Source: Ridgeia piscesae
Taxonomy: Eukaryota > Annelida > Polychaeta > Sabellida > Siboglinidae
Assembly (NCBI GenBank): GCA_025642075.2
Contig: JAODUO010001620.1
Coordinates: 27,501 to 91,500 of the forward strand
Length of the DNA: 64,000 nt
Reading direction: 5' to 3'
A model generated the notes under the pieces. It had not been told where the DNA came from. It worked only from the letters and a program-made list of their open reading frames with translations, and did not search any database. Of the stretch, positions 49,604-57,967 are shown piece by piece. The position numbers and the translations under genes were made by a program. Numbering within the stretch: the first letter of the stretch is position 1; each line of letters begins with the position of its first letter.

Positions 49604-49614
49604 ACGGGGTAAGT
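49604..49614 (+). promoter_or_regulatory. Candidate splice donor for a subgenomic env mRNA
   Basis: ACGGG|GTAAGTAC matches the donor consensus well and lies between leader and gag. Errantiviral env is known to be expressed from a spliced RNA whose donor lies near the 5' end. A possible acceptor, CACTGTCAGTCCAG, ends at 54148, 11 bases before the env ATG. Pairing is inference. Confidence 0.45.
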
Positions 49615-49675
49615 ACTTGCTGTTATATTTACCGTACCGTGTTCCGATTGTCCTGTGAATCTATAAACCACGAAT

Positions 49676-50632
49676 ATGAATGACGAACAGCTGCGTAATT
49701 TTTGCACCGTCTTTGCTAATAACTTTCAAGAAAACCGCGCCGAGCGACAGCTGGATTCTGAAAGGGCGGCGACACGCCACCTCGTTGATAAGCTTGTTAA
49801 ACACACCTCTCTTTGCGATGGATCTGAGGCTGTCTCCACCCGCACGTGGCTCCAAGAAATTGCTCTTGCTGCCAATCGGGCCCCGGACACTCAACTGATC
49901 GAAATTGTCACCAGTACAATTTCAGGTAGTCTTCGCAATGAGGTGGAACGTTTTATTCAGGCTTACGTTACGAGGGAGCAAGTTGTACGCTCTGCAGTCC
50001 CATGGGCTCAGTTACGCGCGCATATCGTGCAATCGTTTCTGTGCGTTGACGAACAGGGCGCTCTACGAGATGAATTAGAAAAAATAAAGCAATCACCTTT
50101 CGAACTTGACACTTCCTTTGGCACGCGTTTTCGCGAAATGGCGGACAGGGCTTTTCCGGTTGCTGACCGAAATGCCGATCAAACGCGCATTCTAATTCGG
50201 AGTTTTGCTCGTGGCCTTGCGTCAACTGAAATGGCAATAAAACTAATTCAAGACGGCAATCCTGAAAATTCGGAAGCCGCGCTTGCGTGGGTTGCACGCT
50301 ATAGTGAACGCAAAGATGCTGTTAGCAGACTAGGTTTAAATTCGCGGGTTGAAGAACCCATGAAAGTGGGGTCAGCCGGACCTATAATTTCATCACCGTC
50401 TGATCACCCCACGCAGGAGGTCTCTGCTCTCCTGAAAAAAGTGCTAAATAGTCAGGAGAGGATTTCCTCAAAAATTGCTAAAATGGAAGCAGCTAATTCG
50501 CCCCGTGGTTTTCACAGGCCTGACATTAATTACGGACAATTCGGAACTGAAGGTGCGCGTAAATCTCAGCTGCCCCGTACGCTTCCGGTTTGCTATCGCT
50601 GTGGTGTAGCCGGTCACATTCAGCGAGAATGA
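49676..50632 (+). CDS. gag: Gag-like polyprotein with a zinc knuckle cut by a stop
   Basis: 318 codons from ATG 49676. The middle has the helical, Arg/Glu-rich look of a Gypsy capsid (WLQEIALAANRAPDTQLIEI..., FGTRFREMADRAF). It ends with a nucleocapsid-type CCHC zinc knuckle, CYRCGVAGHIQRE, in which a TGA stop (50630-50632) stands where the fourth ligand Cys would be. The same frame remains open beyond the stop for about 60 codons. Gag builds the particle and packages RNA. The stop is either a disabling mutation, a suppressed stop between gag and pol, or an assembly error. The protease frame overlaps here in the -1 frame. Confidence 0.85.
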   Translation: MNDEQLRNFCTVFANNFQENRAERQLDSERAATRHLVDKLVKHTSLCDGSEAVSTRTWLQEIALAANRAPDTQLIEIVTSTISGSLRNEVERFIQAYVTREQVVRSAVPWAQLRAHIVQSFLCVDEQGALRDELEKIKQSPFELDTSFGTRFREMADRAFPVADRNADQTRILIRSFARGLASTEMAIKLIQDGNPENSEAALAWVARYSERKDAVSRLGLNSRVEEPMKVGSAGPIISSPSDHPTQEVSALLKKVLNSQERISSKIAKMEAANSPRGFHRPDINYGQFGTEGARKSQLPRTLPVCYRCGVAGHIQRE

Positions 50633-51483
50633 CCGGTCTTACAACGTCCCAGACGTCAGCCGCCGGAACACCTACGCGCCGCGCAGACCGAGTATCGCCC
50701 GTCAGCGAAGCAACCGCGCTCCTACCGGATGTCCGCAGTCCAGTCGCCTCACACGTCACGACATCCGGGAAACTTCCGACCGCTGCAACAGAGACTCCGG
50801 CAGGAAGACCCTGCATAAACATTACGATAAGTGGTGTCTTAGTCACAGCTCTCATCGACACGGGGGCTACTTGCTCTTTGTTGCAGCGTAATGTGTATCA
50901 TACAATTGCCAGAGCTTCTCACCGGTCACTATTTGTGCAGCCGGCTCCTGATTTGCAAGGTGTAAATGGACAGGTCGTAACTGTAATTGGTGAAACAGAA
51001 ATACGTATTGATCATGTTAGACAGCCTGTTAAAGTTCGTATTGTAGACGATTTAAATCAGAACATGATCTTAGGATGCGATGTTTTAGCTGGAGCTCAGA
51101 TAGATATGTCTAGACGTATTTTGACAATGCATGGTCACTCATGGTCATTGTTTAGCAATGATATTGGTATCGCCGGATTAGGGTCAGTTTTACCTGTCAC
51201 TGGCAGCCCGCCCTTTAATGAGTTACTCCGACGAAATGCCGATGTGTTTTCTGTTGACAAAGACACAATCGGAAAGTGTACAATTTTTCCGATGCACATC
51301 CAAACCGTCGGGCCTCCGATTTCTTTGCCAGCTTACCGCACGCCGTTACATAAACGTCAACTGGTCGATGACGCTATTGATGAAATGTTCAATCAGCATA
51401 TTATTCGGCCGAGTATTTCTAGCTGGGCTGCCCAAGTCACATTGATTCCTAAAAAAGGACGGTACTACGCGTTTTTGTGTTGA
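50563..51483 (+). CDS. pol: Protease and start of reverse transcriptase (pol, part 1)
   Basis: This frame, -1 relative to gag, is open from 50563 after a TAA; no ATG is needed if expressed by frameshifting. ALIDTGATCSLL (Asp codon at 50857) is the active-site loop of a retropepsin-type aspartic protease, followed by the hydrophobic flap region and ILGCDVL. The RT N-terminus follows (SLPAYRTPLHKRQLVDDAID, IIRPSISSWAAQVTLIPKKG). The frame stops at 51483 because of a one-base shift near 51452-51460, in an A-rich run. No obvious slippery heptamer of the X-XXY-YYZ kind was seen in the gag overlap. Confidence 0.85.
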   Translation: MSAAPYASGLLSLWCSRSHSARMTGLTTSQTSAAGTPTRRADRVSPVSEATALLPDVRSPVASHVTTSGKLPTAATETPAGRPCINITISGVLVTALIDTGATCSLLQRNVYHTIARASHRSLFVQPAPDLQGVNGQVVTVIGETEIRIDHVRQPVKVRIVDDLNQNMILGCDVLAGAQIDMSRRILTMHGHSWSLFSNDIGIAGLGSVLPVTGSPPFNELLRRNADVFSVDKDTIGKCTIFPMHIQTVGPPISLPAYRTPLHKRQLVDDAIDEMFNQHIIRPSISSWAAQVTLIPKKGRYYAFLC

Positions 51484-54199
51484 CTATCGTAAACTGAATG
51501 ATGTTACTGTAAAAGACCAATATCCTATTCGAAACATCAAAACTATTTTTGACAGTTTAGGAGGTTCTACTGTTTTTAGTGCACTAGACTTACGTAGTGG
51601 TTATCATCAAATCCGCTTGGATCAGGAAACTATTCCTAAAACAGCTTTTCGCTGTCACCGAGGGTTGTTTGAATTTCTTAAAATGCCTTTTGGCTTGGCC
51701 ACTGCGCCTAGTTGGTTTCAACGCATTATGGACAATGTTTTAGACGGCCTTATAGGAAAAATTTGTTTGGTCTATCTTGATGACATTGTTGTGTTCTCTC
51801 AAAATGACGAGGACCATTTAAAACATCTCCAATTGGTTTTTGACCGCTTACGATCCGCTGGTCTAAGATTAAAACCGACTAAGTGTCACATTGGCTTGAA
51901 ACAAATTAAATTGCTTGGTCACATGGTTAGTGCCGATGGCATTTCTTCTGATCCAGAAAAGGTAGACGCAATACGACACCTTCCCACCCCTACCAATATT
52001 AAACAAGTCCGCTGTTTTGTAGGCATGACAGGTTACTACAGAGATTTATTTCCACATTATGCTGACTTAGCTGAGCCTTTGGTGAGCCTTACTAGAAAAC
52101 ATGTACGCTTTCGGTGGAACTCGGAACAGGAAGCCGCGTTTAAGGCACTTAAACGAGCTCTTATTTCACGACGAATAATGGCTGCTCCGCGTTTAGATAG
52201 ACCGTTCAAATTATACACAGACGCAAGTGACGTGGCCGTGGGAGCTATTTTGGTCCAAGATGATAATCAGGGGGTAGAACGAGTTATACAGTACGTCTCT
52301 CATGCGTTAAATCCGGTTCAAAAACGTTGGGCATGTATTGAACGTGAAGCATATGCGATCATTTATGCAATTGAGAAATTACGTCCGTACTTATATGGCG
52401 CTCAATTTACTATATTTTGCGATCATAAACCTTTGAAATCTCTTTTCACTAAGCAAATGGCTAATACACGTATACAACGTTGGAGTGTACTTCTTTCTGA
52501 ATTCGGAGCTAAAATTTGCTATCACAAAGGAAAACTAAACGTGCGCGCTGATTTCCTGTCAAGAATGCCTGTATCGGCTACTAAAACAGAGTATGTTGGC
52601 ATAATAGATTCTGATGATTGGATTTCGCCTGAGGCTTTCCCGGAACAACGCATGCAGGAGGTACTACCGTTAATTTATGATGGCATTGATTTAAACACGA
52701 TAAAAACGGCTCAGGAAAAGGAATTTTCCCGAGAGCGTAGGCTCGCTGTAGACGGCGATTCAGACTTTACCTTGATTAAAGGTGTCTTATATAGTATCGC
52801 AAGACCTAATCCATTGTCAGCCACATATCCGCGGCTAATGTTACCAAAGGTGTATCGCTCTAATGTTATTATCAGGGCGCATAAAGAGGTTGGCCATATG
52901 TCCATTATGAAAACTTTTCATCGCGTACTAGAGGCGTATGTCTGGCCAGGCATGAGACGAGACATTAAAGATGTTATTAAGATATGCCCTATTTGCCAGC
53001 TCTATACACAACACCGGGACAGGGTTCCCTTTGGAAGTATGGAAATTCCTAACTCTCCTATGGCTATTGTGAGTGCCGACCTGAGCGGCCCATATATTTG
53101 TTCCACGAATGGTAATCGTTATATATTAACAATAATCTGTCACCTTACGGGTTGGGTGGAAGCGATACCTATCAAAGATAAGACTAATGCTAGTGTGTGG
53201 TCGGCGTTTGCAACTCATTTCTTTCCTGTTCATTCATTTCCGCAAATTTTGATAACTGATAATGGCCTTGAATTCTGTGCGCAGGCATGGGAAACATATC
53301 TTCAAAATTTGGGTATTGAACATCGTCGTACTCCTCCATACCGACCAAATGCCAATGCAATTAATGAGAGATCACACAGGACGATAAAAAATATGATCTC
53401 TAAACTTTGTTCTAACAGAACAACCGATTGGGAAAATAAATTGCCGGATGTTTTATTGGCGCATCGAATTAGTGTCAGTTCTACATCAAATTTCTCTCCA
53501 TTCTATTTGTTATATGGCCGTCGACCACGTATGCCACTTACTAAATTACTGTCCACCCGTCATAGCCATTATTTTGGGAATCGCTTAGATGAGCTTGCAT
53601 CGGCTCTCAAACAAGCCAGGGTAAATACAGCCCATAATCGTACGCAGGTCAGGGAACGTATACAGACACGCGCGACCGCTAAAGAGGTAAAAATAGGCGA
53701 CTCCGTAGTTGTGTTGGCCGCCGAGCCTCTAACATTCACAAGCCGCTGGGACCCGCAATACGAGGTATTTCGTATTCGGGGTAGCACCTTGTGGGTTAAG
53801 CATCAAACGACCGGTAAGACTAAAATAATCCACAGGGACCGCTGTAGAATTGTCGATCCTAATATTTGCTGGGACGAGACTCGGCCTCGCCCACTTCGTA
53901 CGCAGGCTCGAGTATCCCGCCCACAGGCACAGCACATACCGCCGCCCACTAATCGGCCAGCGACGCTTGACCCACATACAGCAGTCGCTGCGCCGCCGAG
54001 CACCAGTTCAACTCAGGACGATTCGGTTCCACCGATAGTGTTACGTAGAGCACGCGACCAGTGGATGATCGATCCTTGTGAACAATCCCCTTCAGTTCTA
54101 CGGTTGTTACGTAAACGACGTCTTACGCCACCGTCACTGTCAGTCCAGAAACGAGCAAGATGCGATCTTGTGGCTTTCGTTTCGCACTTTACGCGTTAA
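51458..54199 (+). CDS. pol: Reverse transcriptase, RNase H and integrase (pol, part 2)
   Basis: An open frame of about 913 codons resuming after the frame break, with no start of its own. RT motifs: VDYRKLND, ALDLRSGYHQI, FGLATAP, and the catalytic YLDD at 51773-51784. RNase H: FKLYTDASD with catalytic Asp, CIEREAYAI, NVRADFLSR. Integrase: H-H-C-C zinc finger (HKEVGH at about 52877; CPICQ at about 52985) and the DDE triad in SADLSGP (about 53077), ITDNGLEF (about 53254) and NAINERSH (about 53361). A Pro-rich tail follows, and the last 40 bases overlap env. Key residues are present, so the domains themselves look intact. Order and motifs are diagnostic of Ty3/Gypsy. Confidence 0.93.
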   Translation, partial: DGTTRFCVDYRKLNDVTVKDQYPIRNIKTIFDSLGGSTVFSALDLRSGYHQIRLDQETIPKTAFRCHRGLFEFLKMPFGLATAPSWFQRIMDNVLDGLIGKICLVYLDDIVVFSQNDEDHLKHLQLVFDRLRSAGLRLKPTKCHIGLKQIKLLGHMVSADGISSDPEKVDAIRHLPTPTNIKQVRCFVGMTGYYRDLFPHYADLAEPLVSLTRKHVRFRWNSEQEAAFKALKRALISRRIMAAPRLDRPFKLYTDASDVAVGAILVQDDNQGVERVIQYVSHALNPVQKRWACIEREAYAIIYAIEKLRPYLYGAQFTIFCDHKPLKSLFTKQMANTRIQRWSVLLSEFGAKICYHKGKLNVRADFLSRMPVSATKTEYVGIIDSDDWISPEAFPEQRMQEVLPLIYDGIDLNTIKTAQEKEFSRERRLAVDGDSDFTLIKGVLYSIARPNPLSATYPRLMLPKVYRSNVIIRAHKEVGHMSIMKTFHRVLEAYVWPGMRRDIKDVIKICPICQLYTQHRDRVPFGSMEIPNSPMAIVSADLSGPYICSTNGNRYILTIICHLTGWVEAIPIKDKTNASVWSAFATHFFPVHSFPQILITDNGLEFCAQAWETYLQNLGIEHRRTPPYRPNANAINERSHRTIKNMISKLCSNRTTDWENKLPDVLLAHRISVSSTSNFSPFYLLYGRRPRMPLTKLLSTRHSHYFGNRLDELASALKQARVNTAHNRTQVRERIQTRATAKEVKIGDSVVVLAAEPLTFTSRWDPQYEVFRIRGSTLWVKHQTTGKTKIIHRDRCRIVDPNICWDETRPRPLRTQARVSRPQAQHIPPPTNRPATLDPHTAVAAPPSTSSTQDDSVPPIVLRRARDQWMIDPCEQSPSVLRLLRKRRLTPPSLSVQKRARCDLVAFVSHFTR

Positions 54200-56049
54200 T
54201 GATTGGTGTGTTACTGGCACCGTGTGTGTCTTTTAATACGCCACGACATATTCCCGATGGAGTGCTGGTTACTGGTGGTACGGCTATCCAGCGACAAGCA
54301 GCTTCTTGGAGTGTTTATATCACTCTTGAGGCTCCGACATTCAATTTTAATTGGGTGTCGGCTGTCACACGAATTCAAACTGTGATTGACCAGCTTGTGG
54401 CTGTCCACCGGGCAACGAATGCGTCTCGTTCATCGTGGGCTCAACGCCTTACGGACCTCACAGCTACGTTTACATCCTCGGCTCGATGGGACGCGTCGTT
54501 ACGCGAAAAACGTGCGTTGTTTGATCTGGGAGGTGACATTCTCCGTAAAATCTTTGGAGTTGCCACGGAACGTCAAGTCGCTGAAGTTCGCCGTTGGATC
54601 GAGCGGGTACGTCATGATGAATTACATGTAGTGCACGACATGAATCATCTTATCACACTCGTTAATCATACGTATACCATCACTCGTGTGAACCGTCAGC
54701 ATATTCGGGAATTAGAACAATACGTTTCTAAATTAGAACATCACGTCATGACTTGGATGACTGCGTTTGGTCGCGACTTTGATCGTCGACTGAATGTTCT
54801 CACCGCTTGTCTGAACATTGATGACGCTATAAGTGGACTGATCAGTTTGCATAATAGATGGCTTCGACAAATGGCCACTTATGACCAACAGCGGGACTCC
54901 TTAGAATCAGGACGTTTAACGGAAGTGATTTTAGCGCCGGCAGAACTAGCAAAGATTGTACGCGAAGGTAATTCATTGGGATTTTCAAGCCCACATTTGG
55001 AATGGTTTTATGAACATGTCATAATTACACCAATGTGGAAAGACCATGCGAGTCTAGTGTTTACAGCAAACTTACCTTTAACCGATAATGTCGAATATTT
55101 AAGGTATTATTTTTGGACATGGCCTGTTATGCATCACGCAGAGTTTACGATGCAATTAAGATTGCCCCCTACCGTGGCATATAATACACGTGTAGGTAGT
55201 ATGTTTCTCCCTAGGAACTGTGTTGGACGCGACCCCGCTATCTGTATGTCGGGCCCCATATATAACAACAATGGACTACGTTGTCCTAGGGGTGTTCTAA
55301 CTAATGATGACTCTCATCGCAAACAATGTTTCGTTACAGTTAGGGGTAATGCGACGCCAAGTCACGATATACAGGAATTACAGGAAGGTACATTTGCTAT
55401 TCTCTCACCGGGTGAACCATTTAAATGTTACTGTGCGGGGCAGGCGAGTATTACAGGTATTCTGCAGCCGGGTTTATCCGTGTTAACTGTTAAGCCAAGG
55501 TGTCGCATTAGCGGACAGTCTTGGACATTGCAACGTTTGTACAAGGCGACTTCCACTTTGGCCTGGAAGTTGCCAATTATCACTGTTCATCCTTTTAATT
55601 TGTCTACAACAGTTAGTCACACAGCCATTACCAAGCTTTTTCCTGCTGCAGCGTGGAAATCGTTGCCTGTCCTGCCAGATGTTAAATTACACACCTTTTT
55701 CGAAATGCAGGACGACGACAAATTTTCGGATATTAATTGGGATGGTTATGTCGACAACTTACCTTTTCTGAATTTTGCCTTGTTACTCATGTTGTTTACC
55801 GTTGCGGGTGTCGGCGTCTATTTCTATCTAGGACGTCCACAATTTTGTCTAACCGGTATTAGTCCGACTCCTCAGGACACGCCCTTGTCTGCAGATACCA
55901 CGCCTGCCACCGATCACACTCTTCCTGTCGGCTCCGCTCCACAGACGCTCCGAGCGGGGGATACTGTTCTTTTGCCAGGGGAACCTTCCTCTAGTTTTTT
56001 CGCTCTGGGTAGCGCGGCTACTCAATCTAACGGACGTCATGTCCATTAG
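54160..56049 (+). CDS. env: Envelope-like glycoprotein, F-protein (errantivirus/baculovirus) type
   Basis: 629 codons, uninterrupted. A hydrophobic signal (residues about 8-25) leads the ectodomain. REKR at residues 115-118 is a furin-type cleavage site, followed at once by ALFDLGGDILRKIFG, which has the Gly/hydrophobic spacing of the fusion peptide behind the cleavage site in insect errantivirus Env and baculovirus F proteins. A heptad-like helical stretch follows (about 140-200). Several N-x-S/T sites and paired cysteines lie in the ectodomain. One transmembrane anchor is at about 536-557 (FLNFALLLMLFTVAGVGVYF), then a 70-residue Pro/Thr-rich tail. Known role of the family: membrane fusion and cell entry. 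Homology is inferred from the layout and motif; the rest of the ectodomain is not recognised by eye. Confidence 0.85.
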   Translation: MRSCGFRFALYALMIGVLLAPCVSFNTPRHIPDGVLVTGGTAIQRQAASWSVYITLEAPTFNFNWVSAVTRIQTVIDQLVAVHRATNASRSSWAQRLTDLTATFTSSARWDASLREKRALFDLGGDILRKIFGVATERQVAEVRRWIERVRHDELHVVHDMNHLITLVNHTYTITRVNRQHIRELEQYVSKLEHHVMTWMTAFGRDFDRRLNVLTACLNIDDAISGLISLHNRWLRQMATYDQQRDSLESGRLTEVILAPAELAKIVREGNSLGFSSPHLEWFYEHVIITPMWKDHASLVFTANLPLTDNVEYLRYYFWTWPVMHHAEFTMQLRLPPTVAYNTRVGSMFLPRNCVGRDPAICMSGPIYNNNGLRCPRGVLTNDDSHRKQCFVTVRGNATPSHDIQELQEGTFAILSPGEPFKCYCAGQASITGILQPGLSVLTVKPRCRISGQSWTLQRLYKATSTLAWKLPIITVHPFNLSTTVSHTAITKLFPAAAWKSLPVLPDVKLHTFFEMQDDDKFSDINWDGYVDNLPFLNFALLLMLFTVAGVGVYFYLGRPQFCLTGISPTPQDTPLSADTTPATDHTLPVGSAPQTLRAGDTVLLPGEPSSSFFALGSAATQSNGRHVH

Positions 56050-56608
56050 AACGCAAGGCCTGGCTAATTCAATAGTCTAACGGCCCTTTGCGCACAATTG
56101 GTTATTGCATCGATTTGTTTGAAGTTTGTGTGTTAATTGCTGCGTATATCGATGTTTTGTTTTACTACTTAGTATTATTGTTGTAGGACGCCGATTGTCT
56201 TGACTGTCACAGTCTCTCTGCTAGGCTGTGCTGATCGTGTCCCTACGCTCTTGCTATATTATGTGTGGTGTTTGTATAAGTAATTGGTTACGCTTGATTA
56301 CGATTTTAATGATTATCATTTGGATTGTAGGTTTTACTTGCATGTATATTGAGAGTATGTCTTTTGCTTACAGTTTATTTGGTGTTCTTCGATATTTAAT
56401 TTAAACCGGCCGGTTAAATTAATATCATTATATACTCTCAATGTTGGTTGGCATGCTTACATATATTAGTTTGTGTTGTATGGCTTGTGTATTATTAGTC
56501 TTTTTGTGCTTGGCCATTCCTATGTGCAGGTAGTCGCTTCTCTATATTCTATTCCTTCCGCTTCTTGGTTTCTTCTCCTGACGTGAATCCAGAGGATTCA
56601 CTTTTGTT
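56050..56608 (+). other. 3' noncoding region of the retroelement
   Basis: About 560 bases, T-rich, without a frame. It contains an inverted repeat AATTTAAACCGGCCGGTTTAAATT-like core around 56397-56420 and ATATTGAGAGTATGT / ATATACTCTCAATGTT words either side (56347 and 56431), a possible stem-loop. Confidence 0.6.
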
Positions 56609-56619
56609 AGGGGGGGAGA
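56609..56619 (+). other. Polypurine tract
   Basis: AGGGGGGGAGA abuts the 3' LTR, the standard plus-strand primer position. Confidence 0.85.
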
Positions 56620-57270
56620 TGTAAGAATCGCAAGGATATATTTTGAAGCAGAGATATGAAAGCACTATAGGAAGCAAGACACAATAAGTCGTAGATAGCT
56701 GGACTAGTGGCTGCAGGTTATTAGTGACGATAATGGGTTGCTATTCTTGTTGGCCGTAGGCGGCACTGCTGGGAGGGTCAGTAGTGCTATTCTAGTTGGC
56801 CTTAGCCGCACTATACGAAGAAGCACAGCCAGACTATTATTATCTCTCGGACCTACCGAGAGGGGAGTCCGAGCCTTGTCCGAAGCTTAGCCAGAGAGTT
56901 GCGCAGATAGCCTAACTAAATAAGGAAATGCATGTCTAGTTAGTGACTGCCTCTTGGCAGATAGGATATAAGCCTAGGGAAGGAAGAGACGGGACGAGAG
57001 AAAAGAAGAGATGGAAGATGTTTGTACTGTGTATTGGGAGGAATAAAAACGTGTTTGCAACCAAGCCGAACTTGGACTTCTGCAGTTATTGAATCTTGAA
57101 GAGACAGTACATTGCTTATGTGTTGTGGTGAGTTGCGATGGTGGCCGATCCTGCAGTAGGTCGCTAGATGTAACTACCTGACATGCGAGTAGTGTAAACC
57201 ATCCGCAACCGATACCTCTAAGGTGGAGTATTGCGTAACACTCATTAGGGGCTAGGTTGAGGACATCATA
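56620..57270 (+). repeat. 3' LTR (651 bp)
   Basis: Nearly identical to the 5' LTR; ends GAGGACATCATA, followed by the right ATAT duplication at 57271-57274 and resumed intron. Confidence 0.92.
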
Positions 57271-57475
57271 ATATGTTTGTCGCCCACAATTTTAATATTA
57301 TTTTCAACAACGGTGACTACTTCATAAATAAAGTGATGTTGAAATGTTGACCAGAGATCTTACTTTAGAGTACTTCTTTATAAGTTACCAGAAACAAACT
57401 CCAAAAGTATACATTGTAGATAGAAAATATTTCACAACTTTGTATAATTCCGTTTGATACCTTTGTTTTTACTAG

Positions 57476-57544
57476 AGACAAATGCATAACATAAACTCAA
57501 CTTGCTCTTTGACATGTTGCCTCCTTCATGTCGAAAAATGTCAG
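57476..57544 (+). other. 69-bp candidate cryptic exon, copy 2 (has in-frame stop)
   Basis: Flanked by TTTGTTTTTACTAG| and |GTGAAGAG; the phase-1 frame is interrupted by TAA, as in copy 1. Confidence 0.4.
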
Positions 57545-57877
57545 GTGAAGAGTAATTTGACAAACCTCAATATAAGTTTGAATTTACTGGGTATGTTTTG
57601 TCATATGACACAGATATATTATCAAACTACCAGTTTGTTGATGTCACTAGATAGTTTATTGTATCTACTTTCTAACGGTATCTGACATTAAAAAATGTAT
57701 TGAGAAATAATAAGGTTGTCCATTTGAAATGAAGGCCTGTCATTTTTTAATGCTGTCAGATTTATTTGTTTTATAGAAATGATCAGGAATAGGCTGCCAC
57801 TGGCCTGCACTAGCTTCAGGATAAAATGTGTTAATATTAATCAGACAGATAGATAAACATATGTATTTATGTTTTAG

Positions 57878-57967
57878 CATGTTCAAGTGGATGTGCAACC
57901 TGTAGCTCTGGTACTGTGTGCGCAACCTGCAAAGATGGCTTCTACAAAACAAGCGACACTTGCACTG
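57878..57967 (+). CDS. Array exon 3: six-Cys module
   Basis: 90 bp, phase 1-1, CSSGCATCSSGTVC type, donor GTAAGTCG. It is the first module downstream of the retroelement insertion. The following intron (57968-60012) is longer than the other array introns. Confidence 0.87.

Larger units (their letters stand above)
48650..57270 (+). mobile_element. Env-bearing Ty3/Gypsy-type (errantivirus-like) LTR retroelement
   Basis: A complete 8621-bp provirus-like unit: 5' LTR, primer binding site, a short leader frame, gag, protease-RT-RNase H-integrase, env, polypurine tract, 3' LTR, with 4-bp ATAT duplications. Domain order (PR-RT-RH-IN) is that of Ty3/Gypsy. The added env of F-protein type is what defines errantiviruses in insects. 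LTRs differ by about 8 substitutions and 2 one-base indels over 650 bp (about 98.5% identical), so insertion is fairly recent. It lies in the sense orientation within an intron of the Cys-rich repeat gene. gag-pol has breaks; env is open. Confidence 0.93.

Noticed and set aside
53803..54003. Minus-strand frames across pol and env
   Set aside because: Shadows of the + strand retroelement genes, which have full domain motifs.
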